The notes beneath the pieces are model-generated. The model saw only the letters and a program-made list of their open reading frames with translations, was not told the DNA's origin and did not search any database. This document shows positions 32,476 to 43,059 of a stretch of 64,000 nucleotides of DNA, one piece after another. The DNA lies in contig NC_056035.1 of the NCBI RefSeq assembly GCF_004379255.2, forward strand, positions 20,295,902 through 20,359,901, in the 5' to 3' direction. This DNA comes from Salvia splendens. Taxonomy: Eukaryota; Streptophyta; Magnoliopsida; Lamiales; Lamiaceae. Positions within the stretch are counted from its first letter, which is position 1. Every line of letters starts with the position of its first letter. The position numbers and the translations under genes were made by a program.

Positions 32476-33597
32476 ATGTCCGGCGACGGAAACTCTGGCG
32501 GTGGCGGCTCCGGCGGGTTCGACATCAACGCGTTCGGCGACTGGGGGGCATGTACAATGTCCTAGGTGGTGATTCTGGTTCGTCGACGCCGGGCACCCAG
32601 GGTTCGTCGACGTCGGGGGTACCAACCACCCCATTTTGATGTGGATACATACGCCCGTCCCTCCGCCCCGAGATATTCGCATGGATTATCCCAGATTCGA
32701 GAGGATTATTCCGTTGAACCCACTCCGGAAGAAGGCCGAGGCGGTGGAAGCTCCAGGGTGGAGGTGGACGAGGAGGAGGAGGATCTAGGCCGGCATCCGT
32801 ACGGCCCCAAAGAAACGTTGGCGGTGTACAACGCCTGGATCAGCGTCTCCTACGATCCCATCGTCGGGAATCAACAACCACGGAAGTGCTTCTAGGAAAA
32901 GGTCACCGAGGCCTACCACGAGATTAAGCCGAAGGGGTCCCGCCGCCGCACATATAAGATGCTCCGCGCTCACTTTGACCGAGTTGACAGAGAGGTCAAA
33001 AAATTTTGCGCCATCTACAAGAGTGAAACGGCTCCTTACCAAAGCGGAGCCACGGGAGCCGACATTCTGAGGTCGGCTTTGCGAGTCTACTACGACGACA
33101 CCGCCAAACAATTCAAATATGTCGATGTTTGGGAGGTCGTCAAAGACGAGGAAAGGTGGGCCGGCGGTGTGAGGTCCAGCTCGGGCTCGACCTCGAAGCG
33201 CACGAAGCACACGGCGGGTGGCCAATACTCGTCTAGTGAGGGCGGTTCGGGCAGCACCGCAGGTGAGTTTACCTCGCAGGAGGTTGAGGGCACGACAGAC
33301 GATGCCGGGGGGTCCTCCCCTGGGCGCCGTCGGCCGCAAGGGAGAAATGCGGCGAATGCGGCTAGAGGGAGGTGGGGCCGAGCCGAATCAAGCCAGGCGG
33401 GTTCGGGGGCACCCTCGAAATCCCTAATGTCCATGTATATGACAGCCACAATGACGGACACTTCTCGCATGACGCCTCCCCAATACCAAGCCTATCTTGC
33501 CGGAATTGAGTTTATGGCAAGACAACTTGGTATTCCGCCTCCAGGTGGCTTCAGTGCACCTCCACTGCCTTCAGGGGATGATTCGCCGGCAGAGTAG
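32476..33597 (+). pseudogene. Harbinger ORF1 (Myb/SANT-like, NAM-associated) pseudogene
   Basis: Degraded copy of the intact gene at 61708-62895. The start MSGDGNSGGGGSGGFD at 32476 is preserved, then the frame is lost near the GDWGA segment (about 32540). The frame open from 32566 stops at a TAG (32893-32895) where the intact copy has a Trp codon (KCFWEK). The remaining frame to 33597 keeps the DNA-binding/NAM-associated region (HFDRVDREVKKFC, YKSETAPYQSGATGADIL, FKYVDVWEVVKDEERW) and the Arg/Ala-rich basic tail. So there is at least one frameshift and one nonsense mutation. In active elements this protein works with the transposase to bind element ends. Confidence 0.88.
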
Positions 33598-34345
33598 TTT
33601 TTTTTATTTTCTATAAAATTGTATTTTAAATTATGTAATTTTTATTTTTTAGGATTTTAATTATGTGTTTTTTTTTATTTTTTTGAATTCTAAGTTGTAT
33701 TTTTATTTTATGTTGTAATTTTATTATTTTTAATGAAGTGTGTTTTTATTAATTGAATTTGTTGGAAATAAAAATAAAAAATGAAATTGAATGAATAGTA
33801 ATTTAAGGGACGGATAACAGATGGAGGGTTGCAGGTTCCGTCCTAGAGTTAAGAGATGAAGTAAAAAAGTACAGTGGGGCCCATGAATAGTAATTTAAGG
33901 GATGGATAAGTGACAGGTTGCGGATGACCTAACCAGTGTGTCACGCTATAACCAGTGGCAGACACACATCCAAGGGTGGAAGGTCTTAAGCTCTCCCCAA
34001 ATTATATTTTCTTTTATATTTTGTACTTCAAAAAAATTCAAAATGTTTGACAAAATGTCTTTAGTCCTCACCAAATTACTGTATCTGAAGTCTAAAATGT
34101 AAAAGATTGAATAAGGAGGGGCTGAAACTTGAAATTGCAGAACAAAGTTTAAAAAAATGGCTGCCGTTGCCGGTTGAAGAAGAAGATGAGATAACCAAGG
34201 CTAATTAAATTAATAATAAAAGTAAAATTTGCAAATTTCAAGTCCCCTGCCTATAGGCTACACCCATATCACATGTTCTACATTTATTAGTACGTTTTAG
34301 TGTTTTACAAATGTTTAATTATTGCATTGTAATTTAAAAATATTA

Positions 34346-34577
34346 GTCCATCCGTCCTAACTAAGTTGAGACAAAACTTTTGGATACGAAGATTAAGAAA
34401 TTGTGTTGAAAAGTAGGAGATAAGGAATAAAGTACGAAATACAAATAAAGAGTAAAGTAGATGATGGAATAAAGTAAGACTAATTGAATATTTTATTTTT
34501 TTTGTTAAAAAAGGAAATGACTCCACTTAGCTAGGATATCTGAGAAATATGACTCAACCTAGTTGTGACTAAGGGAG
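34346..34577. mobile_element. Stowaway-like MITE nested in the hAT element
   Basis: 232 bp; GTCCATCCGTCCTAACTAAG ... CTAGTTGTGACTAAGGGAG with TA flanks; same subfamily as 28603-28831 (shared GTTGAGACAAAACTTTTGGA). Confidence 0.75.
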
Positions 34578-34816
34578 TACATGTTTTCATTACTCTTATT
34601 AAATACAATAAGTTCAAATATTTATCTTTTGACTCATTAGTCATTTTAAAATTTTGATAACCTTTTTATCATATATTATATTATTAATGACGTGGATTCC
34701 ATCCAATACAACTAATACTATTTCAAATAGTTTATCAATTTATGTTTCATACTATATCAATTTCACTATAAAACTCGTCTCGTTGCAGAAATCTCTATTT
34801 TAAATGATGAAAGAAG

Positions 34817-35044
34817 TATAAACTCTCTCATTCCCTAAATAATATGCAACTTGGATTCAGCACGAGTTTTAATGCAAAATTAGAAAGTAAGAGAGATATA
34901 GAAAGAAAAAATAATTAAAGTATTGTTAGTGGAGAATCGGCCCCACCTCATTAGAGAGAAAAGTGTTTCCAAAATTAGAAAGTGTAAATTCTTTGGGGAC
35001 GGGCTAAAAAGGAAAGAGTACAGATTCTTGTGGGACGAAAGAAG
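34817..35044. mobile_element. Stowaway-like MITE nested in the hAT element
   Basis: About 228 bp; CTCTCATTCCCTAAATAAT near the left, TCTTGTGGGACGAAAGAAG at the right. Same subfamily as 28013 and 37822. Confidence 0.65.
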
Positions 35045-35441
35045 TATTAACTAAAAAAATTTACTGTACAGCCCCTCCCAAAAAATATTTCTGCGTCTGC
35101 CACTTGCTATAACGTATGATTATAATTTTAGAGGATGATACAAACTACTAGTAAAACTTGTTTGCACATCAAATTTTGGATAATTAGTTTAGCTAGCATT
35201 GTTTTAAAACAAATTTAGCATGATAATATGCTGATTCATGGCGTCAACTTGTAACATTAATAATCTTGAAGTTGCACACTAATGTTGACCTAAATAATAA
35301 CATCAACAATGTAATTCATGAGTAAAGCAATTTTCTGTTTTTCTCAGTGGTCAATATCAAAGAAGAGGATGAGAATTGTGATTTTATAAAAAGTCCGTGT
35401 TTAAGTTTCATAGGTATGATAGTAATGGATCTAGGATAGTA

Positions 35442-35653
35442 CTCCCTCCGTTCCTTGTTAATAGAGGCATTTCTTTTCGACACGAAGTTTAAGAATAGTG
35501 TGTTAAATAGATGGTGAAAAAAGTAAGAGAGAGTAAAGTAAGAGAGAATAAAGTAAAAAGAAGAATTACTTTTTGCTAAAAATAGAAATGACTCAATTAA
35601 CTTGGAACTTCCCAAAATAGAAAAATGACTCTATTAACATGGAACGGGGGGAG
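35442..35653. mobile_element. Stowaway MITE
   Basis: 212 bp; CTCCCTCCGTTCCTTGTTAAT ... ATTAACATGGAACGGGGGGAG, TA flanks; same subfamily as 53777-54005. Confidence 0.85.
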
Positions 35654-36559
35654 TACAATTTTGTAGGGGTTGAATCAATAAAAGTGAACGAATGAGGGGA
35701 TGAATGAATATTTGTTTCTTTAATTATAAGTAAAATTAATTTCACAAATTTGGTTTACAAAAATCTCAAACCATCAGCATTTTTCATCTCCCTCTTAAAC
35801 ACTCTTTGCATATCGAGGCGGCGACATAGCATTTACTGCCGAGACCATCTTCATTCTCCAAATCAAACATCACTTGTGATCATATTTTTACAATTAAGCT
35901 TGCAATAAAATTTGTTTTATCGTTTTTATATATAATCCAGCGTCACCCCCGACTTGTCGTTCAAATTCAACTTTACTATTGACAACACAAAAGAGAATCA
36001 AATCTAATGATAATATTTACAAGTACACGAAATTGAATGTGAATGTGAATGTAATTGAATTATAATTCAAATCCAAATTCTTTGAGAGGTAAAAATATAC
36101 CATAATTGATATGACGTTTGTGTGCGTGTGCGCGCTTGCATTGTGTATGTAGTGTGTGTGCACGCACATTGTGTATGTAGTGTGTAGTGGGTGTGTAGGG
36201 TGTGCAGTGTGTGTTGTGTGTCTATAGTGCGTGTTGTTATGAAGGGTGCCCAATTTTATAGCAACTATTTGGAATTCAAGTGATATACTTTTGATATGAA
36301 ATTCAAATTGCGGAATTGAGAGAAATTAAAATTGTAATTTAATTTCAAATCCAAAATTTTACGGTACCAGACATTGGATTTGAAATTGAAGCCTCTATTT
36401 CAAAATTTACAGTACATTTGAATTTGGTAACTTGTTTAATTCTAAAATTTTGTGAGTTAAATAAACATAAAATTGCGTACCTTTTGTTGTAATATATTTT
36501 TTGAACAATTAAGAGAAGAGGTTTATACATGACAACTTAAATGAATACGAGTTGACTAA
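35654..36559. other. intergenic with a GT-rich microsatellite
   Basis: At 36118-36240 there is an imperfect (GT)n/(TGTGTATGTAG)n tract. Around 35790-35865 the minus strand has a short protein-like stretch (ENEDGLGSKCYVAASICKEC, then stop) that I cannot assign. No supported gene. Confidence 0.45.
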
Positions 36560-36863
36560 GATCATCTGCAATAGCGGGTGTCCCGACGGATGTTCGCTAT
36601 TGCAGCGGAAGAGGCGGACGCGGACGTCCCATGCGGACGAGAGGTCGTCCGCGGGTGTCCTTATGAATTTTAATTCCGTAAAATTGCATATTTGTGAATT
36701 TGTGAATTTTGATTATTGGGATGTCCGCCGGGATGTCATTGGGTGTCCGCTATTATGGAGTGGGATGTCCTTATGACGTGGCAGTGCTGTGGGATGTCCT
36801 TACGACGTGACAAGAGGTGTTTTGGGATGTCCGCCGGGACATCCGTCCCTATTGTGGATGCTC
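36560..36863. mobile_element. Harbinger MITE of the 55-57 kb transposase family
   Basis: 304 bp, GATCATCTGCAATAGCGGG ... CCCTATTGTGGATGCTC, with TAA on both sides (36557-36559 and 36864-36866). Subterminal GGATGTCC/GGACATCC and GCGGACG motifs match those of 55362-57280, so it looks like an internal-deletion derivative mobilised by that transposase. Confidence 0.85.
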
Positions 36864-36866
36864 TAA

Positions 36867-37821
36867 TCTAAGACCATCTTTAACTACACACCAAAACAAA
36901 TTTTTGGTGGAGAAAATTTCACCAACCATACACTAAATCTAAACCCAAATCCAAATTCATTTTTTGATTTTTCTATGGAACAACGGAAAATATGGGGAAC
37001 AACACCAAATATGGTGCTATACTAGTTTAAAAACGAATTTAAATTTACTGTAAATAGTCGGAGATGGCGTGTAATTTCGCTTGAACACTTCATTTTGCTG
37101 AAATTTAAAATTCTATAGTGTTTAAGCTGAAGGAGAACATTGGAGACTTGATCACGCAGTTAAATTTATTTTATGTGCATAATATTTTTTTATCTGCCGA
37201 AGAATATTGAAAATTTGAAACTACAGAATAATTTGAAACTACAGAATAATTGCAACAAGAAAAACACTAAAATAAGGAATAAGAAAAGTAGTTATGTAAC
37301 AGATGAGGGTTGAAAATTGATTTAATTTGTGGTGCAAGGAATATGTGATTATTTTATGTGATTGGTGACGATTCAATGAACCAAATTTGGTTGCGAATGT
37401 AGCACAGGATACGAGCAAACCCTATTCACCCATTTGTTTCGTGATACATGTGTGCTTACATAATTGAACTATTCAAAAGAAACAAATCTGAAAATGCAGA
37501 CTATCAAAAATAAAAACCAAAAAATAAAATAAAATTGCATATTATTAAAAATAAACAAAAATAATTGAAATCATTATACAAGTACCATAGATCATTTCTC
37601 TTATCGTCAATTAATTTTAAGATAGAATAATACGATATTTTTATTGTGCACTGACCTAACAATATATCTGAAATATGGACTAAATTTAATTGATCGAACA
37701 ATATATATCTAGATTGAAATAAAAAAATGACTGTTCCAACAATTATATTGACTTTAAATTCAACTTGATAGCAGACCCGATAATATATACTTAATTTTAA
37801 ATTTGGGTTAGTTTAATACTA
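36867..37821. other. intergenic, no gene seen
   Basis: AT-rich DNA; no supported exon or structured element. Confidence 0.45.
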
Positions 37822-38038
37822 TCCCCGTCTCTGGAAAGTATGAATATTTGGTTCGATACGAGTTTTAATGCATAATTTGTAAAATAAGTAAGAGATATAT
37901 AGAAAAAGTAATTAAAGTATTGTTAGTGGAGAATGAGTCCCACTTCATTAAAGAGAAGAGAGTTTTCTAAATTCAAAAGTTCATATTTTTTAAAGATGAA
38001 CTAGAAAAGAAATAATTCATATTTTTCAGGGACGGAGA
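37822..38038. mobile_element. Stowaway-like MITE, right end eroded
   Basis: Left CCCCGTCTCTGGAAAGTATG; right ATATTTTTCAGGGACGGAG, then a jump to an internal-like sequence (AAAAGAGTTTTCCAAATT), so the last bases are lost or rearranged. Confidence 0.6.
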
Positions 38039-38155
38039 AAAGAGTTTTCCAAATTAATCCAAATTGTGTATAAAAAAGGTTCAATCTCCCTCGAAATTCA
38101 CATTGGATGGTTTGAGGGAGGATGCCTACAAATTAAACAAAAGTAATAAATACTA

Positions 38156-38351
38156 CTCCTCCGTCTCATCAAAAGCGAGTCACTTTCCTTTTTGGGATGT
38201 CCCATTATAACTGAGTCCATTTTAAGCAAAAAATCATCTTTCTTACTTTATTTTGCCACAAACTTTATTCTTTTTCCTCCTCTATTTTTTTTCTTTCGCA
38301 TACTTTCCTCTTTTCATAATTCTTTAAAAGTGACTCACTGATGTGACGGAG
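38156..38351. mobile_element. Stowaway-like MITE
   Basis: Left CTCCTCCGTCTCATCAAAAG; right GTGACTCACTGATGTGACGGAG. Borders are approximate at the right end. Confidence 0.65.
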
Positions 38352-38355
38352 AAAA

Positions 38356-39291
38356 TAATATAATAACAATCCAATCAATGGACAGGAAACTACTATACAG
38401 TAGTAGTACTATATTTTATGAATCACTTTTTCTATTATAAATTAATTTTAGAATTAATCAGTATAAACTTTTATCAAAGGATATATACATGTGTTTTGCA
38501 TGAAAATTATCAAATTCAATTAAAGGTTGTCGATCGATTAATTTAATAACAAGTTTTTTTTCCGGTTAATTGCATATTCTTTCTACTGGTTTGAGGGATA
38601 TTATTCTTAATCATTTTTTGTAAGTAATTAACATCGATCTTTTTGTTTTCCTTTAAATATTCTAAGTCATTAATATAGGAAAGATGCCATTTTCGTAAAT
38701 ATTTAATTCGATACAATTAATCAATTCCTGTCATAATGATTTCTCCAATGAGATTAATGGAGTAAGTTTTATTTATTACTATGGCACTTCATTTATGGCA
38801 CTTCATTTCAACTTTCTACACGATGTTGATTTTGATCACAGCTTTCCCCTTCCATAAAGACTATTTTTCTATAAAGTTAATGCCAAAGGGATTCCATACG
38901 AAGTAGCGTAAAAATCCGATCCATTACAGTTGCCTTCGATCATCATTCTTTTTTTTTAAAAAAAAAAGTAAATATTAATTGAAAATGTTTGTGGAATAAA
39001 ACACTAATTAACGAATTTGAGAATTGAGATATCTAATCAATTGTTATTTTGCTATTGAACGTTTTGTAACCTGTAAGTAGCCTGTATTATATTTATGGTC
39101 CGAGAAAGCACGCTTTGAAGTCCATGTTTCACCTATATTATTAACCCACAAGTTTGATGGGTTAACTAACAATTTTAGAAGTTGAACCAACGTAGCGGAA
39201 TAAAACTACTAATTTGTCCTCCATGCATCTTCCCTATTCTCAGTTTAGCATGATATTTTATATTTTGCACCAAATCTACCGATTAGAAATA
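38356..39291. other. intergenic, no gene seen
   Basis: AT-rich; no exon or structured repeat identified. Confidence 0.45.
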
Positions 39292-39483
39292 CTCCCTCTG
39301 TCCACGAAAAATAAAACACATTTGCCATTTTTTATTGTCAACAAAAAAAAATAGAGCACATTTAAAAAAAGAAAGTTTTCAACAGCATCTCTCTTACTTT
39401 TTCCCCTTCTCTCTTACTTTACCAATTCCACATTAAAACCCGTGTCATTCACAATGTGTCCTATTTTTCGTGGACGGAGGGAG
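39292..39483. mobile_element. Stowaway MITE
   Basis: 192 bp; CTCCCTCTGTCCACGAAAAAT ... ATTTTTCGTGGACGGAGGGAG, TA flanks. A short repeat of its right flank (GGAGGGAGTATAACTAGCAC) recurs at 39519-39540. Confidence 0.85.
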
Positions 39484-39544
39484 TATAACTAGCACAAACC
39501 ATGATAAGGCCATCCGCATCGGAGGGAGTATAACTAGCACAAAC

Positions 39545-39650
39545 CATGAAATTTTCTGTCGATGTTATGTTGTCATCTATTGACATTTTTTACGATGCAG
39601 ATCATAGTTTGAAGTTTGTACAATATATAAAGTTTGGATTTGATTATATC
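39545..39650. repeat. single arm of the foldback MITE family
   Basis: GTTGTCATCTATTGACATTTT, CAGATCATAGTTTGAAGTTTG and TACAATATATAAAGTTTG match the right arm of 24590-24815; the left arm is missing. Confidence 0.6.
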
Positions 39651-40331
39651 CCAGTCATTAATACATCCCCAATCATTAATTATCCTAATTAGTTGTAACA
39701 ACTAACATGTCTGGGTTTTTATAATGGGCTTACCATAATATCCTAAAGCATAATGGGCCACCAAATAATATAGTACTATATTGCCCATGCTGGATTGGAT
39801 CAAGCATCGGGCCGTTGAATTGTATAAATGTTAACTTAAATGCCCCTCCTTCCTAAATTTGATGAAATAACCTTTTTTATGAAACATGATGAAACAATTA
39901 TTAATCTCAAGAAAATCAACAAAATAATTCAACTGAAGTTCTAAGCATCATCTCGTTTAAAGTTCTACAGTACATCGTTGATTTTTTTTTTAAAATCATA
40001 ATTTTAGTAGTGCTTATACGGCCAATGTTGATGCTATGTAAAATGTAGAGATAGTGATGCTCAAATTAATGTAAATATGGAGATTATGTTTACAATAAAT
40101 AATGCATGCGTCACAAGAAAGACTATAGTATACTTGTAGTAAGTCTGAAGATTGAAGGAGGATCATTAGATATTTGAAACTATATTTAATCAAAACTCCA
40201 ATAGCCAATTCTGCATCAAACGGATCCCTGACAAGTTAAATAATATTCAAGTCGAATTATGTAGTACATAAATTGATGAATGAAGGCAAGTTACAATATT
40301 GAAATCGAATTATTTACATGATTGAGCACCA
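39651..40331. other. intergenic and purple acid phosphatase 3' flank
   Basis: AT-rich DNA; the last part is presumably the 3' UTR and terminator region of the phosphatase gene. No other gene. Confidence 0.45.
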
Positions 40332-42080
40332 TCACAACTCATCATTTGTAGATTTTGATAAAGTAGCAAAGTCGTTGCAATGTGTCGACGAGATCAAGCT
40401 CTCCAACCATATCTCATCCGCGGTGACAGAGTTGGTATCGTTGTTGCGGTGCCACAACCAGTGTGCGTGGGTGTTGTTCAACACCCTCAGCCGGCCATGC
40501 CCGAAGCTCGGCTCCCGAAACATTGAGATTGAAGGAGTAGGGCTCTCAAACCTTTTAACCATCAAAACAACAAATCACATTAGTACTGTATTAATCAGGC
40601 GATCACATTTGTAAAGCAAAGGCAACAAAGTTCAAGGGCATTTACGTCATTGCGAGTCCTTCTCTGTTTCCACCATCACCAATTGTGACATGAATTGGAC
40701 CACATTGATCTGCCTTGTTATCATAAACCCTAGTCTGAAAATAAAAAAAATTGTAGTACCACATTTTTATGTCACATAATATTACTATATGTATAACGAA
40801 TTAATACTCACGAATCTTTCATACGCGTGAACATGGCCAGCAAAGACCACATCGACTCGCGCATTGTACAAAATATTTTCCATGGCTACCCTCATAGTTT
40901 CGCCCTCGCCTTTATGGGCAGAATTGGTATTGTACCATGGCGCGTGGATCAATGCAAAAAGCCAAGGGGTTTTGGACCTATCGACGGTTGCCAGGTCAGC
41001 CAGAAGCCAGGCGTACTGATCCGAGTCAGCATCAAAATCCGTGTAAGATCCAAGCATGAGGATGTGGGCCCCTGCCACGTCGAACGAATAGTATAAGTTG
41101 GATTGGGAGTTGCTTTCTTGGTAGGGCATTAGCCATCTAGCGTTGTAGGCTGTGAAACCCTGAGGGTATATGATTGGGAAGGTTTCGATCTCGTGGTTTC
41201 CTTCGGTGACCATCCATGGCCTGGCGCTCGCGTACGGCTCCACCAGCTGTCCGAACGAGTCCCATAGCGGCTGCTGAGTGTCCGCGTAAGACAGATCTCC
41301 AGGTAGGAGGAACACGTCATAGTCCCTACTGCCCACGTGGGCTAAGGTTGACTCTGTCCATTCCGTCTGTCCTAGGTCACCTGTGTATAACAGAGGCGGA
41401 TGCAGAAATTTATTTTAATAAAGACTAAATATCTAAAGAAAATAATATTAATACATTTTTTTTCATAATAAGATATTTTACACACGATTCACACAAAATA
41501 TAAAAAATATAAATAGAAATTACAAGAAAAAAAATTTGGTCCCCACACGTAGAATAAGCTTTGCTTACCGGCAACAGCGAATTCGATGGGGAACGCGGAG
41601 GGAGGGGTCCGGAAAGTGAACTCGGGCCCACCGCCGCTGCATCTGTAGTAGTAGGTGGTGCTGGGGTCCAATGGACCAATCTTGACGTGGTGAATTTCTC
41701 CTGAGGTGTAAAAGAAGTAGCGGTATGACATACTATCCTCGCCTGTGGCGGACGCGCTGTATTGCCCGGCCGCTTTCCCGTATTCGACGACGGATTGAGA
41801 TTTTTCTTCCGTTATCCACGAAACCCTCATGTAATCCTTCCCTGCCAATGAAATGTGTACCTGATTTTTTAAAAAGATTATTAAACCAAAAAAAAATAAA
41901 TTAAATTATGTACTAGTATGATTTTACGAGAACATGTGTGTGAAATAAAATAACCTGTTGGGGAGCAGATTCAGGCCCTTTGAATTGCCGGAAAATGACG
42001 GGGCGGGGTGGCGGACGAGTGTATTCTGGTGAAACTACCGGTGGTGCGAAAGCCAAACATAATAAGAAGAGGAGCAACAT
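40332..42080 (-). CDS. purple acid phosphatase (PAP22-like subgroup)
   Basis: Five exons: 41955-42080, 41569-41860, 40812-41380, 40646-40734, 40332-40551. GT-AG throughout; 1296 nt, or 431 aa. The enzyme is a secreted or vacuolar binuclear-metal phosphomonoesterase. The N-terminus is a signal peptide (MLLLFLLCLAFAPPVVS). A fibronectin-like N-terminal domain follows (VHISLAGKDYMRVSWITEE, STTYYYRCSGGG). All five metal-ligand blocks are present: GDLG (about 140-143), GDLSYAD (167-173), GNHEIE (200-205), the His of LIHAPWY, and GHVHAYERF. The C-terminus has VTIGDGGNREGLA and REPSFGHGRLRVLN. The size fits the short plant PAP group near PAP20-22. A TATA box is at 42141-42147. Such genes often respond to phosphate starvation, but I did not identify a PHR1 site. 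No lesions. Confidence 0.95.
41385..41420. repeat. short transposon-end-like sequence in PAP intron 2
   Basis: ACAGAGGCGGATGCAGAAATTTATTTTA resembles a hAT-type terminus (CAGTGGCGGA.. family), but no partner end is visible in the 188-bp intron. Confidence 0.3.
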
Positions 42081-42140
42081 GCTTTTTCAGGCGTAATTGA
42101 CTAGTGATTTAATTTGATGTACAGTTGGTAATATTCCTAC

Positions 42141-42147
42141 TTATATA
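42141..42147 (-). promoter_or_regulatory. TATA box of the purple acid phosphatase gene
   Basis: Minus strand TATATAA, 61 bp upstream of the ATG at 42080. Confidence 0.55.
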
Positions 42148-42149
42148 GA

Positions 42150-42544
42150 TTTTTCTTCTTAGAAACATAAGTGTTTGACCAAAATTGGTGATTTAAGGTA
42201 TAATTAGATTAGGTACACACATTCATCTAATTAATATTAGGCTAAACTTTGCATATTGACTCTCATATTTAAAATATAGTAAAATTTTATAAGAAAAATG
42301 ATAAATAATAAATTTTGAAAATGGGTTTCATAATATCACAAACTTGGTCCTAATTTGGCATTTTTCATTAACTCGCAAAATTTATGAACTTATCTTTTAA
42401 TTGTAATGTATTTTCTATAAAATGAGGAAAACACTGTTTTCATGAGAAATCCACTACAAAATCTAAGCGCATGATTTTCATGATTAAATTTTAAATTTAT
42501 GGGAAGGGTAGTGATTTAGAGACATAATGTCTCTATGGCATAAT
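42150..42544. other. PAP promoter region and copia target site
   Basis: AT-rich. The copia element sits about 470 bp upstream of the PAP start codon, oriented in the same direction as PAP (minus). Confidence 0.5.
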
Positions 42545-42549
42545 GCCCC
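42545..42549. repeat. copia target-site duplication (left)
   Basis: GCCCC, repeated exactly at 47600-47604 on the other side of the element. Confidence 0.9.
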
Positions 42550-43028
42550 TGTTAGAATAGTATCGAGAAACACAATCAAGAATCAATGAACAAGAATGAT
42601 GAACACACTTTGGGAAAAATTTGGAAAGCTTTCTTGAGAAAAATCTAAAATGGATGTTATCTGTTACAAACTGAAAACATCTCTCTCTCGTTCTTATGTA
42701 TGAGAACCGAATAAGAGAGCTTAACAACTAACAAACTAGAAAGCTGAAACAAACACAAAAAACTGTTACAAATCCAACGGCTAGTTGAATCTACGGTTGA
42801 CATTCAATCTTGCAGATGGCGCGCTTGATCGGACGGCTCCTGAAGCTCGGGAGCTGTGACCTTCTTCTCGGCAGCTCGGGACTCTTCTCGGCAGTTACGA
42901 GCTCGGGACTCTTCTCGTCAGTTACGAGCTCGGGACTCTTCTCGGCAGTTACGAGCTCGGGACTCTTCTCGGCAGCTCGGGACTTTACTATTTTCCTCAC
43001 ACTCAGCAACTAATAATCATTATTCACA
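42550..43028 (-). repeat. 3' LTR of the copia element
   Basis: 479 bp. Contains three tandem 27-bp units (42891-42971; unit includes GTTACGAGCTCGGGACTC) flanked by partial units. Offset to the other LTR is 4571 bp throughout. Confidence 0.95.
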
Positions 43029-43059
43029 ATCTCCACCTTGAATATTATTTGCTGAGTGA

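Larger units (their letters stand above)
32054..33929 (+). mobile_element. PIF/Harbinger element with broken ORF1
   Basis: 1876 bp, GGCCACTCGCAACGCG ... AGGTTGCGGATGACC, with TAA on both sides (32051-32053 and 33930-33932). The left TAA is also the right flank of the preceding Harbinger derivative, so the two abut. It carries only the Myb-like ORF1 (pseudogene), no transposase. Confidence 0.85.
33953..35105. mobile_element. hAT-type element with two nested Stowaways
   Basis: 1153 bp, CAGTGGCAGACACACATCC ... GCGTCTGCCACTT. Exact 8-bp duplication GCTATAAC (33945-33952 and 35106-35113). It has no transposase. Stowaway copies at 34346-34577 and 34817-35044 lie inside it. Confidence 0.88.

Noticed and set aside
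32785..33470. 184- and 126-codon minus-strand frames
   Set aside because: Antisense to the Harbinger ORF1 pseudogene and matched by equivalent shadows under the intact copy at 61924-62780.
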